A stretch of DNA of 64,000 bases from Buttiauxella agrestis. Lineage in GTDB: Bacteria; Pseudomonadota; Gammaproteobacteria; Enterobacterales; Enterobacteriaceae. Under the pieces are notes generated by a model. That model did not search any database and was not told where the DNA came from. It saw only the letters and a list, made by a program, of their open reading frames with translations. The first letter of the stretch is position 1. The number at the start of each line of letters is the position of its first letter. Location: NCBI RefSeq assembly GCF_900446255.1, contig NZ_UIGI01000001.1:2258763-2322762 (forward strand). The letters run 5' to 3'. A program made the position numbers and the translations under genes. Below are positions 1 through 9,231 of the stretch, in pieces.

Positions 1-32
1 TTGTTAGCACGCTAAGTTATTCACTCATATCA

Positions 33-1226
33 CTAATGCGCGTCGGATTCAGCAGCTTGCCAGACCTCGACATTTTTACGGCGCTGCATCAGATAACCTA
101 ACATTGCCAGCGCAATGGTCACCAGCATCACGCTGGTGGTCGTCAGCAGCGGCGTTGCCACAAGCCAGGACACCATCAAACTTGCCAGGAAGCACAGGCC
201 CAATTGCAGCGTGTTTTGCAGCGCAGCGGCTTTACCCGTGGCCTGCGGGAATGGCAGCAGTGCTGAAGCGACAACGATGGGGTAAATTGCACCGTTGGCG
301 ATTGCCATGATACAGAATGGGATCAGCAGCAGCGTCAGGGTCGCGTGACCGCTTATCGAAACCGCCCAGGTGCCGAAAATACTCAGCGTATATAAAGCCA
401 GCAGCCAGGGCAGCATTTGCTTACCGTTCCATTTTTGCAGCGCGCTGCGACAACCGTAACCGCCAATCAGGAAGGCAATGGTTTGTGGCACGTAGCTCAG
501 GCCGATTGCCGCCGGGCTGTAACCCATATCGTTCAGGATGAATGGGGAACCGGTCAACCAGGCAAAGAAGCTTGCGGAACAAGCGGCATAAATCAATACG
601 TTGCCGCTATATACGCGATTGCGCAGCAACGACATAAAGCTGACTTTATTGTCTTCCGTTTGCGGGTGATGCTGAGTGCGTGGCTTCAGGCGCAGCGTTG
701 GGATCATCAGCACCAGGGTGATTCCAAACAGGGTGGCGAAGATCGCCTGCCAGTCGAAGTGCACCAAAATCCAGCTACCGAGCAGCGGTGCCAGTGCCGG
801 AGACAAGCCAACCAGCGGCATAATCGTGGCGAAAATACGATTTGCGCGATTCGCCGGGTAATAATCCGTCACCAGTGCCTGCCAGCTCACCGCCGCAGAA
901 CACACACCCACGGCCTGTACAAAGCGCAGGACCAACAGCGCGGTGGCGCTTTCGACCCACAACATGCCGATACAACCGACGGCAAACAGGCTCAACCCGG
1001 CCAGTAACACAGGTTTGCGGCCGAAATGGTCAGACAGCGGCCCCCACATTAACTGGGCGAACGCAAATCCGGCGAGGAACAAACTCAGGCTTGCGCTCAC
1101 CGCGGAAGCATCGGTCTGTAAATCTTGCTGAATAGCCGCGAAAGCTGGCAGATACATGTCTGTGGCGAGGAACCCCAGCACACTTAATCCGGCCAGCCAG
1201 ATAAGAAATCCTTTTGATGGTTGCAT
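33..1226 (-). CDS. punC: PunC, purine nucleoside MFS transporter (formerly YdhC)
   Basis: A 397-residue inner-membrane protein with about twelve hydrophobic segments and the MFS loop 2-3 motif ([11 protein letters not shown]). It matches the Bcr/CflA drug:H+ antiporter subfamily and E. coli PunC/YdhC in length and order of neighbours. In E. coli, PunC takes up purine nucleosides and is activated by the adjacent LysR regulator PunR. Here punR is divergently transcribed from the 115-bp gap to the right, the same arrangement. The start is the ATG at 1226. The identification rests on recalled family similarity and synteny; the substrate is inferred from E. coli. Confidence 0.92.
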   Translation of the reverse strand: MQPSKGFLIWLAGLSVLGFLATDMYLPAFAAIQQDLQTDASAVSASLSLFLAGFAFAQLMWGPLSDHFGRKPVLLAGLSLFAVGCIGMLWVESATALLVLRFVQAVGVCSAAVSWQALVTDYYPANRANRIFATIMPLVGLSPALAPLLGSWILVHFDWQAIFATLFGITLVLMIPTLRLKPRTQHHPQTEDNKVSFMSLLRNRVYSGNVLIYAACSASFFAWLTGSPFILNDMGYSPAAIGLSYVPQTIAFLIGGYGCRSALQKWNGKQMLPWLLALYTLSIFGTWAVSISGHATLTLLLIPFCIMAIANGAIYPIVVASALLPFPQATGKAAALQNTLQLGLCFLASLMVSWLVATPLLTTTSVMLVTIALAMLGYLMQRRKNVEVWQAAESDAH

Positions 1227-1341
1227 GTTTTTCTCTTGATTTATCTTGCAGGTTGATTGCCGCGAGAGTGTACGGAGTGCAATTACGCTTGTGAAACGCT
1301 AATATTTGTCTATTGCGTTCAAAAAATTTGTGAGCAGAAAA

Positions 1342-2253
1342 ATGTGGTCAGAATATTCGCTGGAAGTGATAGATGCGGTGGCGCGCAATGGCAGCTTCAG
1401 TGGTGCTGCACAGGAGTTGCACCGCGTTCCGTCTGCCATCAGCTATACGGTACGGCAACTGGAAGAGTGGTTAGCTGTGCCGCTGTTTGAACGCCGTCAC
1501 CGTGACGTGGAATTAACCCCCGCAGGCGTCTTTTTTTTGAAGGAAGGGCGCTCTGTTATCAAAAAAATGATGACGACACGGCAACAGTGCCAGCAGATCG
1601 CAAATGGATGGCGCGGACACCTGGCGATTGCGGTCGATAATATTGTAAAACCGGAGCGCACGCGCCAGCTGGTGTTGGATTTCTACCGTCATTTCCCGGA
1701 TATCGAGCTGCATATTTTTCAGGAAGTTTTTAACGGCGTGTGGGACGCACTGGCGGATGGGCGCGTTGAAGTTGCGATTGGCGCCACTCAGGCTATTCCT
1801 GTCGGTGGGCGTTTTGCCTTCCGGGACATGGGGACACTGAGCTGGCGTTGCGTGGTGGCAGCGAATCATCCCCTGGCGATACAAGGCGGCACATTGAGTG
1901 ATGACGACTTGCGAGCCTGGCCGTCGCTGGTTCTGGAAGATACTTCGCGTTCTTTACCCAAACGTATTACCTGGCTGCTGGATAACCAGCGGCGCGTAGT
2001 GGTACCGGATTGGGAATCGGGTTCCGATTGCCTGAGTGCAGGTTTGTGTATCGGTATGGTGCCATTGCATATCGCCAGACCGTGGGTAGATTCTGGTAAA
2101 TGGTGCGAGCTGACGTTGGATAACCCATTCCCGGATGCCGCGTGTTGCCTGACGTGGAAGCAAAATGATGCGTCACCCGCGCTAGCCTGGTTACTAGATT
2201 ATCTGGGAGATAGCGAAACGATGAATCAGGAGTGGTTGCAGGAGCCATTATAA
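1342..2253 (+). CDS. punR: PunR, LysR-family activator of punC (formerly YdhB)
   Basis: A 303-residue LysR-type regulator: an N-terminal winged HTH (about residues 5-60, with SFSGAAQELHRVPSAISY) followed by a periplasmic-binding-like effector domain. I start at the ATG at 1342 (MWSEYSLEV), the N-terminus of the E. coli protein, rather than the in-frame ATG 36 bases upstream. It is divergent from punC. In E. coli it senses adenine-type nucleosides and activates punC. The gene is followed by a REP-like element and then by convergent purR. Confidence 0.93.
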   Translation: MWSEYSLEVIDAVARNGSFSGAAQELHRVPSAISYTVRQLEEWLAVPLFERRHRDVELTPAGVFFLKEGRSVIKKMMTTRQQCQQIANGWRGHLAIAVDNIVKPERTRQLVLDFYRHFPDIELHIFQEVFNGVWDALADGRVEVAIGATQAIPVGGRFAFRDMGTLSWRCVVAANHPLAIQGGTLSDDDLRAWPSLVLEDTSRSLPKRITWLLDNQRRVVVPDWESGSDCLSAGLCIGMVPLHIARPWVDSGKWCELTLDNPFPDAACCLTWKQNDASPALAWLLDYLGDSETMNQEWLQEPL

Positions 2254-2265
2254 ATCGGGCAGTTC

Positions 2266-2340
2266 GTAGGGTGGATAAGCCGTAGGCGTCATCCACCATT
2301 TACGTCAGAACTGTCGGATGACGCTGCTGTACGGCCTACG
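2266..2340. repeat. REP/BIME-like inverted repeat pair
   Basis: Two oppositely oriented REP-like units lie between the convergent punR and purR genes: GTAGGGTGGATAAGCC (2266 on) with GCGTCATCCACC, and GTCGGATGACGCTGC (2313 on) with GGCCTACG. This is the typical extragenic palindrome of enterobacteria. A second element of the same family lies at 48850-48922. It probably stabilises or ends the converging transcripts. Confidence 0.85.
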
Positions 2341-2345
2341 ATATT

Positions 2346-3371
2346 TTAGCGGCGATAATCGCGGAACGGACCGTCGGCTACGGAGCGGCGTTCAATCAGG
2401 CGCGGATGCACTTCAATTGATTGCGACTCTTCGCGTTTGTTGACGATACGGTCCAGCAGCATGTTAAACGCCGTTTCACCCAGCGAATCTTTCGGCTGGT
2501 GAATGGTGGTCAGGGCAGGCGAGAAGAAACGCGCATTGCGCACATTGTCGTAACCAATAACGGAGACATCCTGCGGCACACGCAGACCCATCTCATCAGC
2601 GGCACAAATCGCGCCCATCGCCATAATATCGCCGCCACAGAATACTGCCGTTGGACGATGAGACTGGCCGAGGATCTGCTGCATCGCGCGGTAGCCAGAC
2701 TCTGGCTCAAAGTCACCCTGAACAATCCAGTTTTCTGGAATGGCGATACCGGCTTCTTCCAGCGCTTTCATAAAGCCTGCGTGACGACCACCGCCGGTAT
2801 TACGTTCCATTTGGCCAGGAATGGCACCAATTTCACGGTGGCCGCGTTCAATCAAATAACGCCCGGCCAGATAACCGCCGTGGAACGCGTTATCGACCAC
2901 TGAGTCGGTGAAGTCTGCGCGAGCTTCGCCCCAGTCCATCACCACCATTGGGATATGGCGGTATTCTTCGAGCATGGTCAGCAGATATTCCGGATACTCA
3001 GAACACATCACCAGCAGGCCATCGACGCGCTTTTGCGCCATCATTGATAAATAAGCGCGCTGTTTTTCAAAGTTGTTGTGCGCATTACCCAGAATCAGAG
3101 TGTAGCCTTTTTCAAAGCAGCTATTTTCCACGGCTTCGATGATCTCGGCGAAATAGGGGGCTTCGCTGGAAGTGGCAAGCAGACCAATCGTTTTGGTGTG
3201 ATTAACTTTAAGGCTGCGTGCGACGGCACTGGGTGAATAGTGCAATTCTTTGATTGCCGCCCAGACCGCATTGCGTGTCTCTTCCGCCACAAAACGAGTT
3301 TTGTTAATCACATGTGATACGGTTGTAGTGGAAACGTTTGCGCGCTTCGCCACGTCCTTGATTGTCGCCAT
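2346..3371 (-). CDS. purR: PurR, purine repressor (LacI family)
   Basis: A 341-residue LacI-family repressor, full family length. The N-terminal HTH ([20 protein letters not shown], residues 1-20) and hinge helix are followed by the two-lobed effector domain. PurR binds hypoxanthine or guanine and then represses purine synthesis genes at operators of the form ANGCAANCGNTTNCNT. A candidate self-operator lies at 3416-3431, and two candidate PurR boxes stand in front of the purine-degradation operon of this same window (42783-42818). Confidence 0.97.
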   Translation of the reverse strand: MATIKDVAKRANVSTTTVSHVINKTRFVAEETRNAVWAAIKELHYSPSAVARSLKVNHTKTIGLLATSSEAPYFAEIIEAVENSCFEKGYTLILGNAHNNFEKQRAYLSMMAQKRVDGLLVMCSEYPEYLLTMLEEYRHIPMVVMDWGEARADFTDSVVDNAFHGGYLAGRYLIERGHREIGAIPGQMERNTGGGRHAGFMKALEEAGIAIPENWIVQGDFEPESGYRAMQQILGQSHRPTAVFCGGDIMAMGAICAADEMGLRVPQDVSVIGYDNVRNARFFSPALTTIHQPKDSLGETAFNMLLDRIVNKREESQSIEVHPRLIERRSVADGPFRDYRR

Positions 3372-3415
3372 TAAATTTCACTCCAGGCCATATCGTAAAC
3401 TCCTGATAACTAATA

Positions 3416-3431
3416 TGTTAAACGTTTGCGT
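3416..3431. promoter_or_regulatory. candidate PurR operator upstream of purR
   Basis: TGTTAAACGTTTGCGT has a good right half (CGTTTGCGT) and a degenerate left half compared with the PurR consensus. It lies 45 bp before the purR start, where E. coli purR is autoregulated. Confidence 0.5.
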
Positions 3432-3667
3432 ACACTGACTCCTGAGGCAACGTTTGGGTTGCGGGTATGCCGGGATTGCGACATAAAACGGAAGGAGGGC
3501 ATAGAATTGATGGTACGCAATAAATTAGCGAGGGATTTTGGCCTATCCGGAAGAAAAGTGGAAGAGGGAAAAGCGATATCAGGTTAAAACCAGGAGGATT
3601 TTTATCTCTGGTTGTGGGAAAATCAATCTGACACACCGATTGTAAGGTAATTAAAAGGAGTTTAGCG

Positions 3668-3757
3668 ATGAGCACAGATTTGAAATTTTCAATCACCACA
3701 ACGGTTATTGTTCTGGCACTGATCGTATTTGGCGCGTTAACCGCCGTACTGCACTGA
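3668..3757 (+). CDS. cydH: CydH (YnhF), small subunit of cytochrome bd-I oxidase
   Basis: A 29-residue single-span membrane protein (MSTDLKFSITTTVIVLALIV, ending ALTAVLH) that closely resembles E. coli YnhF/CydH. That small subunit binds the CydAB quinol oxidase and shields the heme region. An AAAAGGAG Shine-Dalgarno stands 8 bases before the ATG. A hairpin with GC-rich arms follows at 3765-3782. It sits between purR and sodB, as in E. coli, although the E. coli neighbour ydhP is not present. It is far from cydAB, as is usual. Confidence 0.9.
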   Translation: MSTDLKFSITTTVIVLALIVFGALTAVLH

Positions 3758-3764
3758 TTAAAAT

Positions 3765-3790
3765 GGGCCGCAATCGCGGCCCATATCTTT
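3765..3790. terminator. bidirectional terminator between cydH and sodB
   Basis: Stem GGGCCGC / GCGGCCC with an AATC loop (3765-3782), followed by ATATCTTTT on the + strand and by ATTTTAAT on the - strand. It serves the convergent cydH and sodB. Confidence 0.75.
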
Positions 3791-3796
3791 TAGGTT

Positions 3797-4378
3797 TTAC
3801 GCTGCCAGATTCTTCGCAACAAATTCCCAGTTCACCAGCGCCCAGAAATGCTCAAGGTAGCCTGCACGAGCATTACGGTAGTCGATGTAGTAAGCATGTT
3901 CCCAAACGTCTACCGTCAACAGCGGTTTTGCCGCAGTGGTCAGCGGGGTGCCCGCGTTAGACGTTGAAACGATAGCTAATGCGCCATCTTCTTGCTTAAC
4001 CAGCCAGGTCCAACCCGCGCCGAAGTTTTTGATAGCCGCGTCGGTAAACTGCTGTTTGAATTCAGCAAAGCTACCAAAAGATTTATTGATGGCTTCCAGC
4101 AGTGCGCCTGTTGGTTCGCCACCTGCGTTTGGCGCCAGACAGTTCCAGTAGAAAGTGTGGTTCCACACCTGTGCTGCGTTGTTGAATACGCCGCCTTCTG
4201 AAGTACGAACGATCTCTTCCAGAGTTTTACCTTCAAACGCGGTGCCCTTAACCAGATTGTTCAGGTTAGTGACGTAGGTTTGATGGTGTTTACCGTAATG
4301 GTATTCCAGCGTTTCAGCAGAGATGTGCGGGGCTAATGCATCTTTCGCATATGGTAGTGCAGGTAATTCGAACGACAT
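3797..4378 (-). CDS. sodB: SodB, iron superoxide dismutase
   Basis: A 193-residue cytoplasmic Fe-superoxide dismutase, the same length as E. coli SodB. Iron ligands are visible: His27, His74 and the DVWEHAYY motif (Asp and His near residues 157 and 161). The Gln of AAQVWNH-type sequence and the overall match favour the iron over the manganese form. The start is the ATG at 4378 ([10 protein letters not shown]) with AAGGAG upstream; the longer in-frame reading (MTGNKEFA) has no family support. In E. coli the mRNA leader is the target of the iron-sparing sRNA RyhB. Confidence 0.97.
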   Translation of the reverse strand: MSFELPALPYAKDALAPHISAETLEYHYGKHHQTYVTNLNNLVKGTAFEGKTLEEIVRTSEGGVFNNAAQVWNHTFYWNCLAPNAGGEPTGALLEAINKSFGSFAEFKQQFTDAAIKNFGAGWTWLVKQEDGALAIVSTSNAGTPLTTAAKPLLTVDVWEHAYYIDYRNARAGYLEHFWALVNWEFVAKNLAA

Positions 4379-4510
4379 TGCAAACTCCTTATTACCCGTC
4401 ATTCTTCGGGCCGCATAGTAGGCTCAAATTATTTAGGGTATCTATTGTTAAACAAACACTTTTAGTGCGGGTTTAGGTTAACAAATTGAAAGGAAAAGCA
4501 AAAGAGAAAC

Positions 4511-4536
4511 GCACTTGCCCTTTTAAGGGCAAGTGC
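4511..4536 (-). terminator. terminator downstream of mepH
   Basis: Ten-base arms GCACTTGCCC / GGGCAAGTGC around a six-base loop. Read on the - strand, the hairpin is followed by GTTTCTCTTTTGCTTTT. It lies just after the mepH stop. Confidence 0.8.
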
Positions 4537-4554
4537 GAGTTTTACGAAGAGGGA

Positions 4555-5406
4555 TTAGCGAATGGTTTTTGAGGTCATAACGCGTTTGGCACCCACATAG
4601 TGGCGCTGCCAGTAATCTTCACTTAACGACGTGATTTGAATATCGCGACCCGTGCGAGGGGACTGGATGAATTTGCCATTTCCGACATACACGCCGACGT
4701 GGTCAGCGGTGCCGCGACCACGGGTGCGGAAGAAGACCAGGTCGCCTGTTTCCAGTTCGCCACGGTCTACTGAAGAAGCATCACGCAGGTGGTACATTTC
4801 GTTCGCGGTGCGCGGAATGCGGAATTTCACCAGGTCTTTGTAAGCGTAGTAAACCAGACCGCTGCAATCGAAGCCGGTATTTGGCGACGTGCCTCCCCAG
4901 CGATACGGTTTGCCAATCTGGCCCATCAATTTATTCATTGCCGTTTTTTGTGCTTTTTGCACGCGGACTTTATGCGCCTGAGCAATAGTCGTTGGATGCT
5001 CTGCTTTAACTTTCACACAACGCGTTTTGTAACCTTTGCGAGGTTTACTGCATTTTTCGGTGAAAGTAACAGGCTGGACTTTTGCAAGCTGAGAGGATTT
5101 TTTGCGGTCGGTTTTGGCAAGAGTCTTGGTTTTTGTACTGCTGGCGTTTTTAGCGGTTTTACTTTTCGCAGCAGCGGTTTCTTTTTTCTTGCTTGCGGTC
5201 TTGGTGGTGGTGCTTTTCTTGCTGGCGGTAGTGGTTTTCTCTTTACTCTTACTGCTCTTTTCTGTGCTCTTCGTTGTGGATTTCACAACGTGCGCCTTTT
5301 GCGCGACCACGGGACGAGCGTGTTCAGACGCCTGCGTCAATGGTATATACGGCAAGGTAAATAGCAGAGCACAGAGCGTGATAGATGTTTTTGTTATCCG
5401 CGCCAC
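4555..5406 (-). CDS. mepH: MepH, NlpC/P60 murein DD-endopeptidase (YdhO)
   Basis: A 283-residue exported protein. A signal peptide (about 1-26, ending LTQA) is followed by a long Lys/Thr/Ser/Ala low-complexity stretch (roughly 35-115). A C-terminal NlpC/P60 domain carries the catalytic Cys in GFDCSGLVYYAYK and His in TADHVGVYVG. MepH cleaves the D-Ala-mDAP cross-links of peptidoglycan so that new strands can be inserted. The start codon is GTG at 5406, with AGGGGA about ten bases upstream. It is slightly longer than the E. coli protein because of the basic linker. grxD is divergent. Confidence 0.93.
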   Translation of the reverse strand: MARITKTSITLCALLFTLPYIPLTQASEHARPVVAQKAHVVKSTTKSTEKSSKSKEKTTTASKKSTTTKTASKKKETAAAKSKTAKNASSTKTKTLAKTDRKKSSQLAKVQPVTFTEKCSKPRKGYKTRCVKVKAEHPTTIAQAHKVRVQKAQKTAMNKLMGQIGKPYRWGGTSPNTGFDCSGLVYYAYKDLVKFRIPRTANEMYHLRDASSVDRGELETGDLVFFRTRGRGTADHVGVYVGNGKFIQSPRTGRDIQITSLSEDYWQRHYVGAKRVMTSKTIR

Positions 5407-5768
5407 TCGACATTCCCCTGGTTAAAATAAATGCATGATAAATACCATCATGCCCGTGTATGATTTTGCGAAACCCGCCGATTCTAATCCATAAGACGCA
5501 ATAAAGTTAATAACCTTTTTCGATTCCTCTTCTTGTTTCGTTACCGAACGCAAAAAAAATGACCAAACTAATGGTTGTGAGGCTATTTATTGATCGTGCT
5601 TATAGTTATTTCCTGATTTCCCGCTGCGGGAAAAGTGTTATTCTTGATGCATGTTGTCCCTCCATCGCGCAGCACAGAGAAACCCTGTAAAAAATGGTGT
5701 TTTCTGGAGAGGGTGTCAATCGCTACAATGGCAGGCTAATGCCAGTACTTGGTTTGAGGAAGCAAGCA
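5407..5768. promoter_or_regulatory. intergenic region between divergent mepH and grxD
   Basis: 362 bases without a credible gene. AT-rich, with the promoters of both neighbours expected here. A GAGGAAG Shine-Dalgarno stands just before the grxD start. I see no RNA gene, repeat or clear operator. Confidence 0.5.
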
Positions 5769-6113
5769 ATGAGCACTATTGAAAAAATCCAACAACAGAT
5801 CACCGAGAACCCCATTCTTCTGTATATGAAAGGTTCTCCGAAACTGCCTAGCTGTGGTTTCTCTGCCCAGGCTGTGCAGGCGCTGTCTGCCTGTGGCGAG
5901 CGTTTCGCATACGTTGATATTTTACAGAATCCAGACATCCGTGCTGAGCTGCCAAAATACGCAAACTGGCCGACTTTCCCGCAACTGTGGGTTGATGGCG
6001 AGCTGGTTGGCGGCTGTGACATCATCATCGAAATGTATCAGCGTGGTGAGTTGCAATCTCTGATTAAAGAGACCGCAGCGAAACACAAATCTGAAGAGCC
6101 AGACGCAGAGTAA
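5769..6113 (+). CDS. grxD: GrxD, monothiol glutaredoxin 4
   Basis: A 115-residue single-domain monothiol glutaredoxin with the active-site/cluster motif CGFS (PKLPSCGFSAQAVQ). It holds a [2Fe-2S] cluster with glutathione and works in cluster transfer, often with BolA proteins. I start at the ATG at 5769 (MSTIEKIQQQ), which has GAGGAAG upstream and the E. coli length, not the 25-codon longer reading. A bidirectional terminator follows at 6141-6172. Confidence 0.97.
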   Translation: MSTIEKIQQQITENPILLYMKGSPKLPSCGFSAQAVQALSACGERFAYVDILQNPDIRAELPKYANWPTFPQLWVDGELVGGCDIIIEMYQRGELQSLIKETAAKHKSEEPDAE

Positions 6114-6140
6114 TTATTTGCTCATGTGGTTTGTGCTAAT

Positions 6141-6172
6141 AAAAAAGCGACCGGTTTGGGTCGCTTTTTTTA
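6141..6172. terminator. bidirectional terminator between grxD and rnt
   Basis: AAAAAAGCGACC / GGGTCGCTTTTTTT hairpin, with A-run and T-run on the two sides, between the convergent grxD and rnt. Confidence 0.9.
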
Positions 6173-6175
6173 TGC

Positions 6176-6829
6176 TTAAGATTCAGGTTCGGCCGGGAGT
6201 GGAAGAGGCCAGCCACCTAAGCGTTTCCAGCGGTTGACGATTTCGCAAAACAGGTGCGCAGTTTGCTCGGTGTCATACAGAGCAGAGTGCGCCTGGCTGC
6301 TGTCAAACGGCATGCCCGCGGCGATGCACGCTTTCGCCAACACCGTTTGACCTAACGCCAGTCCGCTTAGCGCGGCGGTATCAAAGGTGACAAACGGATG
6401 GAACGGGTTACGTTTGAGCGACGCGCGTTCTGCCGCCGCCATCATAAAGCTGTGATCGAATGTGGCGTTATGGGCGACCATAATCGCACGGTTGCATCCG
6501 CTGTCTTTGATGCCTTTACGCACCATTTTGAAAATCGCATGCAGCGCATCATATTCGCTGACGGCACCACGCAACGGGTTGTGCGGGTCGATACCATTAA
6601 AGGCCAGCGCTTCAGGCTGAAGGATTGCACCCTCAAACGGATCGACATGGAAATGCAGGGTTTCATCCGGCGATAACCAGCCGTCTTGATCCATCTTTAA
6701 AGTGATGGCTGCGACTTCCAGTAAAGCATCGGTTTTCGCGTTAAAGCCGGCTGTTTCTACATCAATGACTACCGGATAAAAACCACGAAAACGGTCGCAC
6801 AGGCTATGCAGTTGCGTGTTGTCAGACAT
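6176..6829 (-). CDS. rnt: Rnt, ribonuclease T
   Basis: A 217-residue DEDDh 3'-5' exonuclease. Asp23 and Glu25 ([10 protein letters not shown]) begin the catalytic set, [11 protein letters not shown] gives the third acidic residue, and [13 protein letters not shown] gives the His and last Asp. RNase T trims the 3' ends of tRNA, 5S and 23S rRNA and acts in tRNA end turnover as a dimer. Length and context (next to gloA) agree with E. coli, where rnt is 215 residues. It is convergent with grxD. Confidence 0.97.
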   Translation of the reverse strand: MSDNTQLHSLCDRFRGFYPVVIDVETAGFNAKTDALLEVAAITLKMDQDGWLSPDETLHFHVDPFEGAILQPEALAFNGIDPHNPLRGAVSEYDALHAIFKMVRKGIKDSGCNRAIMVAHNATFDHSFMMAAAERASLKRNPFHPFVTFDTAALSGLALGQTVLAKACIAAGMPFDSSQAHSALYDTEQTAHLFCEIVNRWKRLGGWPLPLPAEPES

Positions 6830-6890
6830 CAGGATCTCTTAATACGGGGAAAAAGCAGCGCGCATTATGGCAAATTTTAGGAAGGGTTGC

Positions 6891-6918
6891 AGTAGCGGGC
6901 GCAAAAATGCCCGCTACT
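6891..6918. terminator. hairpin downstream of gloA
   Basis: Perfect ten-base arms AGTAGCGGGC / GCCCGCTACT with an eight-base loop, just after the gloA stop (- strand). There is no strong U-run, so it may be a processing or 3'-end-stabilising hairpin rather than a true intrinsic terminator. Confidence 0.6.
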
Positions 6919-6924
6919 CGGGTA

Positions 6925-7332
6925 TTAGTGACCCAGACCTTTGCCAGCGTCTTTACTTTCGATCAGCTCAATTTTGTAGCCGTCGGGATCTTCAACGAAA
7001 GCGATAACGGTGGAGCCACCTTTGACCGGACCAGCTTCACGCGTCACATTGCCACCGTTTTGGCGAATACGTTCGCAAGCTTCGGCTGCATTATCAACGC
7101 TCAGCGCGATGTGACCGTAAGCATTGCCCAAATCATAGCTTTCGGTGCCCCAGTTATAAGTCAGCTCAATAACCGCTTCTTCAGTTTCCGGACCGTAACC
7201 CACGAAGGCCAGAGAGTATTTGTATTCAGGGTTTTCGCTGGTACGCAGCAGGGTCATGCCCAGTACGTTAGTGTAAAACTCGATGGAGCGTTGCAGGTTG
7301 CCGACACGCAGCATGGTATGAAGTAAGCGCAT
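6925..7332 (-). CDS. gloA: GloA, glyoxalase I (lactoylglutathione lyase)
   Basis: A 135-residue Ni/Co-dependent glyoxalase I. All four metal ligands are in place: His5, Glu56, His74 and Glu122. It converts the methylglyoxal-glutathione hemithioacetal to S-lactoylglutathione. It lies downstream of nemRA on the same strand. In E. coli, nemRA and gloA form a co-transcribed electrophile-response operon, and the 87-bp gap here allows the same. The Ni-type short form lacks the insertions of Zn-type enzymes. Confidence 0.97.
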   Translation of the reverse strand: MRLLHTMLRVGNLQRSIEFYTNVLGMTLLRTSENPEYKYSLAFVGYGPETEEAVIELTYNWGTESYDLGNAYGHIALSVDNAAEACERIRQNGGNVTREAGPVKGGSTVIAFVEDPDGYKIELIESKDAGKGLGH

Positions 7333-7380
7333 AAATTCCTCGAAGAATTAGAAGGTTAATTTCTAAATGTGAGGTAAGTA

Positions 7381-7402
7381 TAGCGGCGAATAAACGCCGC
7401 TA
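7381..7402 (-). terminator. hairpin between nemA and gloA
   Basis: Arms TAGCGGCG / CGCCGCTA with an AATAAA loop, in the nemA-gloA gap. No clear U-run follows on the - strand, so it may only attenuate readthrough into gloA. Confidence 0.5.
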
Positions 7403-7419
7403 TCAACGGAAGACTCTGA

Positions 7420-8517
7420 TTATAATGTCGGATAATCGGTATAACCCTCAGCGCCACCGCCGTAGAAGGTTTCAGGGCGCTGGGCGTTGAGTTCTGCATT
7501 GCGATGCAGGCGCTCAACCAAATCAGGGTTCGCGATGTAATCACGGCCAAACGCGACGGCGTCAATCAAACCTTTCTCGATTAATGCTTCGGCTTTTTCC
7601 GGGGTATAAGCGCCTGCACCAATGATCACACCGTTGAAACAGTCGCGTACTTTCTGACGGAATGCTTCGGTGTATGGCTTGCCGCCCGCCCAGTCAGGCT
7701 CGGACATGTGCAGATAGGCGATGCCACGTTTGTTCAATTCTTCAATGAGATACAACGCATCGGCTTCTTCATCCGGGCCGTTGTCCACATTCTGGAATGA
7801 ACCGACAGGAGAGACACGAATACCAATACGATCGGCGCTCCATTCTTTGCTCACGGCATCAACCACTTCCAGCACCAGACGCGCACGGTTTTCACGGCTA
7901 CCGCCGTACTCATCGGTGCGATGGTTAGAAGATGGCGAGAGGAACTGGTGCAACAAATAACCGTGCGCAGAGTGCAGTTCAACCATATCAAAACCAGCGT
8001 CGCGTGCGTTTCCTACCGCCTGGCGGAAGTCATTCACGATGCCTGGAATTTCATTCAGCTCAAGTGCACGCGGCATGGAAGTATCGACGCGAATGGCATG
8101 GCCGTTTTCATCACGAAGCGAAGTGCGGGTACCGGCAGACAGCGCAGACGGAGCAACCGGTGCTTGCTGGCCTGGCTGAATGCTGGTGTGCGAAATGCGA
8201 CCGGTATGCCACAGTTGCACAGCAATACGGCCATCTGCGGCGTGAACGCCCGCGGTAATTTTCTTCCAGGCAGCAATTTGCTCATCGCTATGCAAACCTG
8301 GCGCGCCTTCATAACCTTTCGCTTGCGCAGAAATCTGTGTCGCTTCGCTGATGATAAGCCCTGAGCTGGCACGCTGGCGGTAATATTCACCCATCAAAGG
8401 CGTAGGGATATCACCCGGTACAATGCTGCGCAGTCGGGTCAGTGGCGCCATAAAAATGCGGTTTGGAACGGTAATGGCACCCACTTTCAATGGAGTAAAT
8501 AATTTATCTGCTGACAT
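7420..8517 (-). CDS. nemA: NemA, N-ethylmaleimide reductase (Old Yellow Enzyme)
   Basis: A 365-residue FMN-dependent ene-reductase with a TIM-barrel fold. Old-yellow-enzyme hallmarks include the active-site [17 protein letters not shown] and the phosphate/FMN loop [14 protein letters not shown]. It reduces N-ethylmaleimide, nitrate esters and other electrophilic alkenes. It follows nemR on the same strand with a 73-bp gap that itself contains a NemR-like palindrome (8533-8547). The start is the ATG at 8517 ([10 protein letters not shown]). Confidence 0.97.
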   Translation of the reverse strand: MSADKLFTPLKVGAITVPNRIFMAPLTRLRSIVPGDIPTPLMGEYYRQRASSGLIISEATQISAQAKGYEGAPGLHSDEQIAAWKKITAGVHAADGRIAVQLWHTGRISHTSIQPGQQAPVAPSALSAGTRTSLRDENGHAIRVDTSMPRALELNEIPGIVNDFRQAVGNARDAGFDMVELHSAHGYLLHQFLSPSSNHRTDEYGGSRENRARLVLEVVDAVSKEWSADRIGIRVSPVGSFQNVDNGPDEEADALYLIEELNKRGIAYLHMSEPDWAGGKPYTEAFRQKVRDCFNGVIIGAGAYTPEKAEALIEKGLIDAVAFGRDYIANPDLVERLHRNAELNAQRPETFYGGGAEGYTDYPTL

Positions 8518-8532
8518 ATAAAACGCCTCTAA

Positions 8533-8547
8533 TAGACCGGTCGTCTA
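8533..8547. promoter_or_regulatory. second NemR-like box, in the nemR-nemA gap
   Basis: TAGACCGGTCGTCTA, 15 bp with arms TAGAC / GTCTA. It resembles the box upstream of nemR (9206-9221) with one base missing from the centre. It lies about 16 bp before the nemA start. Binding is inferred. Confidence 0.55.
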
Positions 8548-8590
8548 TTGTTTGATTAAATAAAAAGTCGTGAAGTAAATTAAGAACCTG

Positions 8591-9190
8591 TCAGGAGACA
8601 GGTTCCGCTAACAATTGAGTAACGTGGGCGAGGGCGCATTCCAGCGGTATCGCGCTACGTGAAATCTTCGCCTGCAGGCTCGCTCCTAGCCAAAGGGCAT
8701 AAATCACCTGAGCCTGGCTTAACGCGGAATCGGTCAATTTCAGGCTTTTCTCTGCGTGACCTTTTTCCAGGGCATCTGCAAGCTGGGAAACAATTTGTGC
8801 CGAGCCTTGATTCAGCGCCGCACGCATATCTTCCGAAAGGTCGCAAACCTCAGCCGAAAGCTTGACCGTCAAACAGCTTATCAGGCTACCGTGCTGAGAG
8901 AACCAGTTAACAGTTTCCTGATACCAGGCCAGCAATCTTTCGCGGTACGTTCCCGCGCCACATGAAAAATGCTGCTGCAAGCGCAGGTTATAAGCCGTGT
9001 AATAGCGCTCCAGCATCGCCACGCCAAACGCTTCTTTAGAGCGAAAGTAATGGTAGAAAGAGCCTTTCGGGACTTCGGCAGTGCTTAACAACTCGCTCAA
9101 CCCCATGCCAGTAAAACCGCGTTGCAGGCAAAGCTGCTCGCCAGTCGCAAGGAGGTGTTCGCGTGTGTCATGGTCAGGATGTCTGTTCAT
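8591..9190 (-). CDS. nemR: NemR, TetR-family electrophile and bleach sensor
   Basis: A 199-residue TetR-family repressor. The N-terminal HTH (roughly residues 8-55, with LSTAEVPKGSFYHYFRSKE) is followed by a helical sensor domain. Cys106 (SLISCLTVK) aligns with the redox-active cysteine through which E. coli NemR senses hypochlorite and electrophiles. It lies upstream of nemA on the same strand with a palindromic operator just before its start. Length and neighbours agree with E. coli. Confidence 0.95.
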   Translation of the reverse strand: MNRHPDHDTREHLLATGEQLCLQRGFTGMGLSELLSTAEVPKGSFYHYFRSKEAFGVAMLERYYTAYNLRLQQHFSCGAGTYRERLLAWYQETVNWFSQHGSLISCLTVKLSAEVCDLSEDMRAALNQGSAQIVSQLADALEKGHAEKSLKLTDSALSQAQVIYALWLGASLQAKISRSAIPLECALAHVTQLLAEPVS

Positions 9191-9205
9191 GGGGAAAGAC
9201 TGTAA

Positions 9206-9221
9206 TAGACCAGTCGGTCTA
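9206..9221. promoter_or_regulatory. NemR operator upstream of nemR
   Basis: TAGACCAGTCGGTCTA: arms TAGACC / GGTCTA with a four-base spacer, 15 bp upstream of the nemR start. This is the NemR box architecture known from E. coli, where release of NemR induces nemRA and gloA. Confidence 0.85.
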
Positions 9222-9231
9222 ACGCAAGTGT

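Noticed and set aside
3372-3796. ydhP-like transporter expected between purR and sodB
   Set aside because: Only cydH fits in the gap; no remnant of a transporter was seen.
4789-5364. 191-residue ORF on the + strand opposite mepH
   Set aside because: It is the antisense shadow of the Lys/Thr-rich mepH linker; the Phe/Leu-rich translation has no start signal or family.
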